The notes under the pieces are model-generated. The model saw only the letters and a list, made by a program, of their open reading frames with translations. It made no database searches and was not told where the DNA came from. The position numbers were made by a program, and so were the translations under genes. From Opisthocomus hoazin (taxonomy: Eukaryota > Chordata > Aves > Opisthocomiformes > Opisthocomidae), in assembly GCF_030867145.1 (NCBI RefSeq), contig NC_134440.1, positions 5,766,001-5,830,000 on the forward strand: a DNA stretch of 64,000 nucleotides. Direction: 5' to 3'. Within the stretch, counting starts at the first letter, position 1. Each line of letters begins with the position of its first letter. Positions 57,701 to 64,000 of this stretch are shown piece by piece.

Positions 57701-57763
57701 GAGAAGGAGAAGGAGAAGGAGAAGGAGAAGGAGAAGGAGAAGGAGAAGGAGAAGGAGAAGGAG
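57701..57763. repeat. (GAGAAG)n hexamer repeat
   Basis: About ten and a half perfect GAGAAG units, all purine on the plus strand. Length probably varies between individuals. On the minus strand it reads as a spurious Ser-Pro repeat. Confidence 0.95.
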
Positions 57764-59123
57764 GGCTTGTTTTCTCTCTCCGGACACTAAGGGCTAGCTT
57801 CTTTGTCTCTCCCAAACACCTGCATGAGCTCTGATCCCATCATCCTTCCGCCTGCACATGAGATGCTCTTCCAGGCTGTGCTGACTCGGCACCCTCCAGG
57901 GAGCACTGCCCTGCCCAGGGACCGGGGTTACGGGGGAGGAACCACCACAGAGGTCTGGGCTCTGCTCCTGCACTCCTCAGAAAATGGGGTCTCACCCTTT
58001 ACGTGACGGTGCCACACCAAAACATCCTCACAGGGACGCGCAAACTTTCCTCCCGAGTTCGGGCTTTGCGCGTTGATGATTCTGCTTCTACACGTGCAGT
58101 GAAACTGCGCCAAGTTCAAAGTCCGCGTTGTCAAAGTGCGTTTGGAAGCATGCCCATCAGAGCCAGAGGCTGGCACGAGGGGGGGCCCAAAACTAAACTC
58201 AGCATTGTTATTCAGCTGTTCCATCGCAGCAGCCAATGCATGTTTCAGCAAGTTATGAGACAGAAACAATCGCCTTCCAGACCAGTGCACCGGTACCAAC
58301 AAAATGGGAGAATGAGCTGGGTTTTTTCCTGTGGCAATTTCAGGTTCATACAGCTCCTGGTGACTGGTACTGCAGACTCCAGGACTACACAAGACCCCAC
58401 ACAGAAGACACAAACTATCTAGAGCAATTCTTCCCGGAAAGGCAAAGAAATGGGAAGGCTACTTTTGAAACGCAGTTTGGGGATATGTATTTGAATCTTC
58501 TGCACTGGGAGCAAGGCACTGCTGTATTTTTGGTGAGGATAGTAACAGGACAGAAGGTATTCTAGATGAACAGGAGAAGATACAGGCTGGTGGCAACTGT
58601 ACACTGCTCTGATAGTTTGCACTCTCCCAAAGAAAGATAATTGACTGTTACCAAACTAGAATTAACGGAGTTATAGCTTTTATCTAGGCAACAAATTCCT
58701 GTGGGCAGTATTTTTGGCCTGGAGACAGGAGTGGGTGGCTTTCCGACAGCCAGCTCAGCCCACGCTGCTTTCTGTCGGTAGTCTGCCCAGAGAGGGGCTC
58801 AGACAACGCTCAGAAAACAATTCTCTTTCAGCCATTCTGCCAGCGGGCAAGGCAAGGCCCCGGTTTTAACAGCTTGTCCTCCAGCATGGTGCTGATGGAC
58901 CAGGATTGCTCTCAGAGTCCAGCAAGTCGAGCGGGAAGATCTAAGTCCTTTGGAGTCACAAACTGATGGGGTGGGGGGTGGCTTTAGCCCTCACTCTGAG
59001 ACGGCTTTGCGGGGTGACGGGGCGGGGGGACCCCCCGCTCCCCACAGGGTGCAGCCGAGGGGCCCGAGCCCACCCGAGGCGTGGGGCGGGCGGGGGAGGA
59101 TGCTGGGCCCGCGCTGTTTGGGG

Positions 59124-59139
59124 AGCAACAGCGGTTGCC
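59124..59139. promoter_or_regulatory. Divergent pair of X-box half-sites
   Basis: AGCAAC and GTTGCC, four bases apart, in the reverse of the usual order. Each half fits the RFX half-site consensus, but as arranged they do not form a standard X-box. They lie 36 bp from the site at 59175-59187. Confidence 0.35.
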
Positions 59140-59174
59140 AGGGGCGACGCGGTCCAGCCCCGTGTCCAGGGCGC

Positions 59175-59187
59175 GTCGCTAAGCAAC
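59175..59187. promoter_or_regulatory. X-box-like RFX binding site
   Basis: GTCGCT-A-AGCAAC: two inverted half-sites with one-base spacing. The right half fits RGYAAC fully; the left half fits GTNRCY, with T for C in the last position. It sits in the CpG-rich candidate promoter. Confidence 0.55.
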
Positions 59188-59615
59188 GCAGGGAGCGCTT
59201 CCCAAACCAAACATCCCCATCCCCGCCGCGAACGCACACTAAATATGTCAGCGGGTATTTTCAGAAGCCCGGGAGGACTGACAAATAATTTCTTTGCTAT
59301 AGTAACTGTGAGGGAGGGGGGGAGGAGGACCACGGGGTTTGGTGCTTTGTTTTGGTTTTATTTTCTTTATTTAATTGTTAGTTCAGAATAAACGGATTAA
59401 CAGGCTGGACAGCATTCTTCAAAGGAGATGCCCAGGAAACGAACCTTTTTTTAAAAAATCTTTTTTTTTAAATCCTTATTTTAAAAAATATTGTTAAGGA
59501 GTTAACCTCTTTTGGAGGCAGCAGTAACGAGTCATTACACAAAATCTTGTGTCCACAGGCACCGCACGGCCAGAGTTACCCACAAACACAGAAGTCCCTG
59601 AGCTTTCTTTCAACT

Positions 59616-59637
59616 CCCCCCCCCCCCCCCCCCCCCC
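59616..59637. repeat. Poly(C) run of 22
   Basis: Twenty-two consecutive C residues. On the minus strand this is an uninterrupted G tract that could form a G-quadruplex. Homopolymers of this length are often miscounted, so the exact number is uncertain. Confidence 0.9.
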
Positions 59638-59639
59638 AT

Positions 59640-62600
59640 TTGTAGATTCCTAGAAGTTCCACAGCAGAATTGCAGATCCCTTTAAAGCAGGATTTAGCTT
59701 ACTTAAAACAGGTTTGCTTTTCTTGGTGGTATCTGTGAGTCTGGGGAAAGGCAGTCGGGCTGGGAAATAAGCTTTTGGGAGCACCTGTGGTTTTTGAGTG
59801 TCCTCCGACTTGACAAAGAGGAGAAACCCAGCAGAAAGATGTTTTTTACTAGTTCCATGAACATGGGAAACATTTAAATTCTCTACTTCGCACTTTTTAC
59901 ATTAAAATTTGAGGCAACTAATCATAAGCAAAAATTTATAAACACTCAGAGGATTTTAAGGGAGTTTGCTCTCTGTGGAAACAAAGAATAGAGACGGGCT
60001 TTTGTTGGGCTGGTGGAAACGGATCATTGTCCTGGGCGAAGCGGTATGATCTAAAATATAAAAGTTCTGCTGTGCTTACTAATCATCATTAAGGCCATGT
60101 GCTGCTGTCACAGGCTCCCAAATTCAGTAGGACCAGAATTTGGGCAGAATTAGTCCCTCCAACTTCTAAGTCTAAGTTTAGGCACTGGCATGACATCAGT
60201 TCACCTTCACAGCGATCAACGCTAAAGCCTGTCACTGAAGTTGCTGATTTCCGAGTGTGCGGTGGTTTTTCTCCGGCATTTATCTACTAATGGCACGGTT
60301 CTCCAGGGCACCACAACAGAACTGCAGCAAGGCATTCACTTCTCCAAGGCGCATATCATGAAAAGCAGAAATCACTCATCCACTGGATAAAAAATAAGAA
60401 GTCATAGTACTGGGCACTTTTTAAATAAGGTCTTTCAAAAATTCTGTTCTTTAAGGATTTCTTTTTTTCAAAGTATTGCTGACCTCAGCCGCCAGGCTGC
60501 TCCTTAGTCTTCTAGCATTTGACTGCATTTATATCCCTCTCAGGGGAACTCGCATGAGACCAGCAGACCCAGGAACATTTTGAAGGAGGCAGCTGATCTT
60601 TTTCTTGTGATGCTCAGAGCGGCATTCAGAGAGCAGACAGTCATGCAAGACAGCCAAGAGTTCGGCACAGCTTGGCAACTTAAAAACGACAACTGAAAAT
60701 GAAGAAATGTCATAACTTGAGGAATCTCCCCAGCAAAGGGATAAAATATGCGCCATCTGCAGCTATTTGAGGTGATCTGGTAGCATCTGAGTTTACTTTT
60801 TTTCTGTACAGAGTGCAAAGTAAGCTCCCTTACTCAACCATATCCCTGCATTTCCTACCGATTGCCTTACAGTGGACTTCAGCACTGAAGTCTCCAAGCT
60901 GTGTGAAATATATTTAAAAGATGCTTTAACATTGCAACATCTGGCCAAGTGAAGGACTTTAAGAGATAATTCTGGCTAAGAGGAACATCTCTGCCATGAC
61001 AGCAGAAGCAGCACAAGATGAACGTGACCAACCTCTTGATAACTCTGGTCTCCTTTCAATGCCAGCCTGTGAACCAAGCCAAAACTCGCTGGCTAGACCC
61101 CCTCATTCCTTGCTCCTTCCATCAAAATTACTAGAGTGATATCTTTGCTGGCATTGACCCAAGACCTATCAACTCATTTCAGAGTGTAAAAGAAGCTAGC
61201 TGCCCTGAAAGACCCACTCTTTTTATTCCCTATTAAGATGGGCAAATTAAGTCCAAGATCCTTCTCATTCCATTCCTTTCTGCTAAATGTCCTCATTCCT
61301 GCTTTAATATGCTAAAAAGTTGCCGCTGGGATGTGAAAACCACATTAAAATTGAGAGCTGACACCTCTCATCTCAAATGAGGATGCCAGCAGAGGGTTTT
61401 AGGGTTTCGGTTGCTGGAGTCCCGTTACTCCCACAGAGCTACGCCTGACAAGAAAAAGGGTTTCCAGCTTTCCAACTTTTACTGAAGAAGTAAAAAGAAG
61501 AACCCAATTTCAGAAAGCCACTATTTAAATAGTCATATTTTTAACTCCTCACAGTTTTTAATCGAACCTTATACTTTGGGGAATTTCTGGCCTCATGGGG
61601 AGGGAGCAGTTTATTTGCAACCACATAGCAGCTCAAGTCCCCCTCCTTTTTTTTTCCCCCTGAAGTATCTTTCTGCTTTTGCTTTCCAGAAAATGAAATG
61701 TACATCCACTTCTTGCAAGAAGAGAGCAATGTTAGATGCGTTAAGTGTGACTGCAGGAGCTATTTCCAGTCCATACAACATTTACTGCATGTGCCGAGCA
61801 GTATATTGAAGAGACCGTGAAATGCTAATGAGCTCCAGACTGCTAGAGATACAGTCCTACAGAGAAGGAAAAAGTCATTCTGAGAGATTTTTTTTGCCCA
61901 TTCCATCTCCAGAAACTATACAAAACTTTAACACCTCCCTTTGGCTAAAGCTTTCCAAGTTACACTTGAAAAACTGAAAAGGAAAAACAGATGGGGGTGG
62001 GGGAGTGGATAGTGATGATCCAACAGAGCTAAAATATCCATTAGTGGGAAATTCCACCATCTCCTCCCCCTCCCAAAAAAACGGACTGCACGGGTCAGAT
62101 TCCACCCGCAAACCGAGAAACCAGCTCCAACCACATGCACTCAGACAGCCCTTTTTATTCTCTTGCTTGTCTAACTGGCTGCTAGGCAACCCGAGCAGCA
62201 TTGCTGCTCATATGCATTAAGTATTAACTATTATTTCATTCCTTCCTCCCTTTCTACAAAAAGGCAGCAACCTCAATTCATAGCAGACGGATCTTTTCCC
62301 AAAAGCGAATGCTGGCTAAACTAAACTGGCAACAGAGTTAAAGCCGTGTAAGGGTGGAATATACCCCATTTACCCATAGGATGCTCTCGGCGCTTTGGGA
62401 TGCATGGGTTTCCAGCACCCAGCATTAGCCACCTACCCCAAGCACCCTCATTAGGGGCTGAAGCCCTAATTTTTGGTATACCAGGAGATGCAGCTACTCC
62501 GAGCTGACGTGTGGAGGTACCTGCCTCTACGCTGCCTACGCAGGGAGTCTAAAATCCTGACTGAAGTTTAGTGCCTGGAGTGAAGCAATGCAAACATCCC

Positions 62601-64000
62601 CACTGCTCCTCCTGCATCCAGCCCTCGAAGGGCGAGAGGCATCCCCTCGGAGGTGGCAGCTCTCCCGGGATAATAAACCCCCAGTTCTGCCAGGATGGGT
62701 CACAAAGCTGTAAAGCAGGGGAGACAGACAGCAAGAAGGATGCTCTTGCCCTGCCCAAGGGCACGCCAAGGTAGAATTTGAGAGACTACACAGTGTGGAG
62801 GGCTTTCTGCTCCGCTCCCTCTGGTGAACCAGTTCTGCAGGCAGCATCCCCATCATTGCCAAAAGCAACTCTTCCAGCAATTTCAGTAGACATTTTGCCT
62901 GAAGAAACAAAAATAAAAATTGGGACAGGCCAAAAGAAAGCAGAAGCTGCCAGTGTTTAGAAATGGCTGGGATACTTCAGGTCAGGAAAGAAATTCAGCT
63001 ACACACTCAGCTCCCCTTGAGAGCCTGCTCCCAAACTTTGGTGACAGTCCTGTATCCACAGTAATTAGCCGAACGACCCTTCCCAACAGAGGAGGAAGGT
63101 GCTGCTAAGGACAGTAAGGCCTCAGGACAACAAATATTTCACCTGCAGGAAGACTGCAAAGGCAGGAGGAGGTGGCTGCACGCCGCAGCCCTGGGAGGGA
63201 AGGCTGCTGACAGGCAGAGCCCAGCACTCTTCCAGCCCAGTGACATTTCTGAGTAATTACAAAACCTTAAGATCCATTATAATGTTAATTTGCTGGCTAG
63301 TTGTTGTGGAGAAGTGTAATTAGATGTTGTGTAGCTACGTTGCAGACTGGAAGGAATGCTAAGAATGCCTCCACTTGCGAACAGAGCAACAGCAGGAAAA
63401 CCAGGAGCTGCAGCAGAGAGGAGCATCCACACACCTCTAGAGCCCGGGCAGGAGCCCAGAGACAGAGCAGGTCCTGGCATCAGAAGGTCCGGGTACCAGA
63501 CCTTCCTTCAGATGCAGAAGGCCCCACTGCAGCCCAGGCACAAGCTGCCAAGCAATGGTAGCGTTCAGCCAAGCCACCAGCCAGCGAGCAAGGAGAAGGT
63601 CAGGGAGGCTTCGCTCTCTCCTCCCCTACGCGTGCGTCGGCCCAGGGACCAGGGGGGTACCACCACATCACCTCTCACGCAGCCACGGTCCAACCAGAGA
63701 ACTCAGTGTTTGCCTCAGCTGAGAGCATCCTACTGATTTGTGTCACCATCTTAAGTCAAGTTTTCCGGCTAAATGTTTGTGTGAATACAAGCCAGCCAGA
63801 AAATGTTTTTCAAATTACGAGACGTTTCTTGGGTTCAGGCTGCACTCGTAAGCAACAATAGCGGGCTACAGCTGAGGATGACAAAATTAAAATTAAAACA
63901 AATCCCTTTATACACAGTGACTGTGCCCATTTCACAACTGCAAGAAGCAGTAATTGTGGGGTTGGTTTTGTTTTTTTTGACACTAATGTCACAGCACATT
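59640..64000. other. Upstream flank of RFX2, no gene recognised
   Basis: About 4.4 kb of mainly AT-rich unique sequence. The short open frames resemble nothing I know and there are no clear mobile elements. It may be the intergenic region toward the next gene, or further RFX2 upstream sequence if the true promoter lies beyond the window. Confidence 0.5.

Larger units (their letters stand above)
47853..58950 (-). other. RFX2: RFX2 5' region: probable first intron
   Basis: About 11 kb upstream of the start codon. No coding exon is seen. It holds a GC-rich island (48420-48800), a CR1 3' end (55183-55534), a purine hexamer repeat (57701-57763) and long AT-rich stretches (52.6-54.1 kb and 55.8-56.1 kb). 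Its status as an intron is inferred from the splice acceptor just before the ATG and from the CpG-rich candidate promoter near 59.1 kb. Confidence 0.55.
58951..59240 (-). promoter_or_regulatory. RFX2: CpG-rich candidate promoter of RFX2
   Basis: The most CpG-dense block upstream of the RFX2 ATG, about 290 bp, with GC boxes (GGGGCGGGCGGGGG). On the minus strand a candidate splice donor (CAGA|GTGAGG) ends an exon at 58995, which could be the non-coding first exon joined to the acceptor near 47857. Promoter and exon are inference; the strand is assigned from the gene. Confidence 0.5.

Noticed and set aside
57701-57763. CRISPR-like regular array
   Set aside because: The unit is a six-base purine repeat without spacers in a vertebrate intron: a simple microsatellite.

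Overview
The window is nuclear DNA of a bird. Four things show this. CR1 non-LTR retrotransposons are frequent and several end in the ATTCTGTG or ATTCTATG tail. A solo endogenous-retrovirus LTR of a type familiar from birds lies near 41.2-41.8 kb. All genes are spliced with canonical GT-AG introns. RFX2 stands beside PRR22-like genes, as expected from the 19p13.3-like block that sits on a small GC-rich chromosome in birds. I cannot name the species from sequence alone.

Left part (1-12.4 kb): a near-identical tandem duplication with a period of 7312 bp. Copy 1 runs from before the window start to 5120 and copy 2 from at most 7313 to 12431. Each copy carries a CR1 3' end, an inverted CR1 piece, a spacer and a plus-strand, three-exon, proline-rich gene that I identify as PRR22-like, ending in AATAAA. 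In my exon model copy 1 has an in-frame TAG in exon 2 where copy 2 has CAG, and copy 2 has lost one G near its stop, which changes its last residues. Between the copies lie two head-to-head CR1 elements. The plus-strand one keeps a long open reverse transcriptase frame.

Middle (12.6-15.3 kb): a minus-strand, three-exon gene for a LARP6-like RNA-binding protein (predicted 459 aa: La motif, RRM, C-terminal LARP6 signature). It is convergent with PRR22-like copy 2. A GC-rich stretch without a supported gene follows to about 17.3 kb.

Right part (about 17.7-59.2 kb): the transcription factor RFX2 on the minus strand. I placed 17 coding exons from the ATG at 47852 to the stop at 19637. Their lengths sum to 2181 nt (726 aa plus stop), every junction is GT-AG, and phases agree throughout. 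A CpG-rich segment at about 58.95-59.24 kb is the best promoter candidate. It contains a good match to the X-box that RFX proteins bind, so autoregulation or cross-regulation within the RFX family is a testable idea. Introns hold CR1 remnants, the solo LTR and simple repeats. From 59.64 kb to the end I recognise no gene.

I found no wholly new biological system. The points most worth following are the recent PRR22-like duplication (one copy probably broken, the two halves of the copies diverged unequally), the LARP6 paralogue, and the X-box at the candidate RFX2 promoter.
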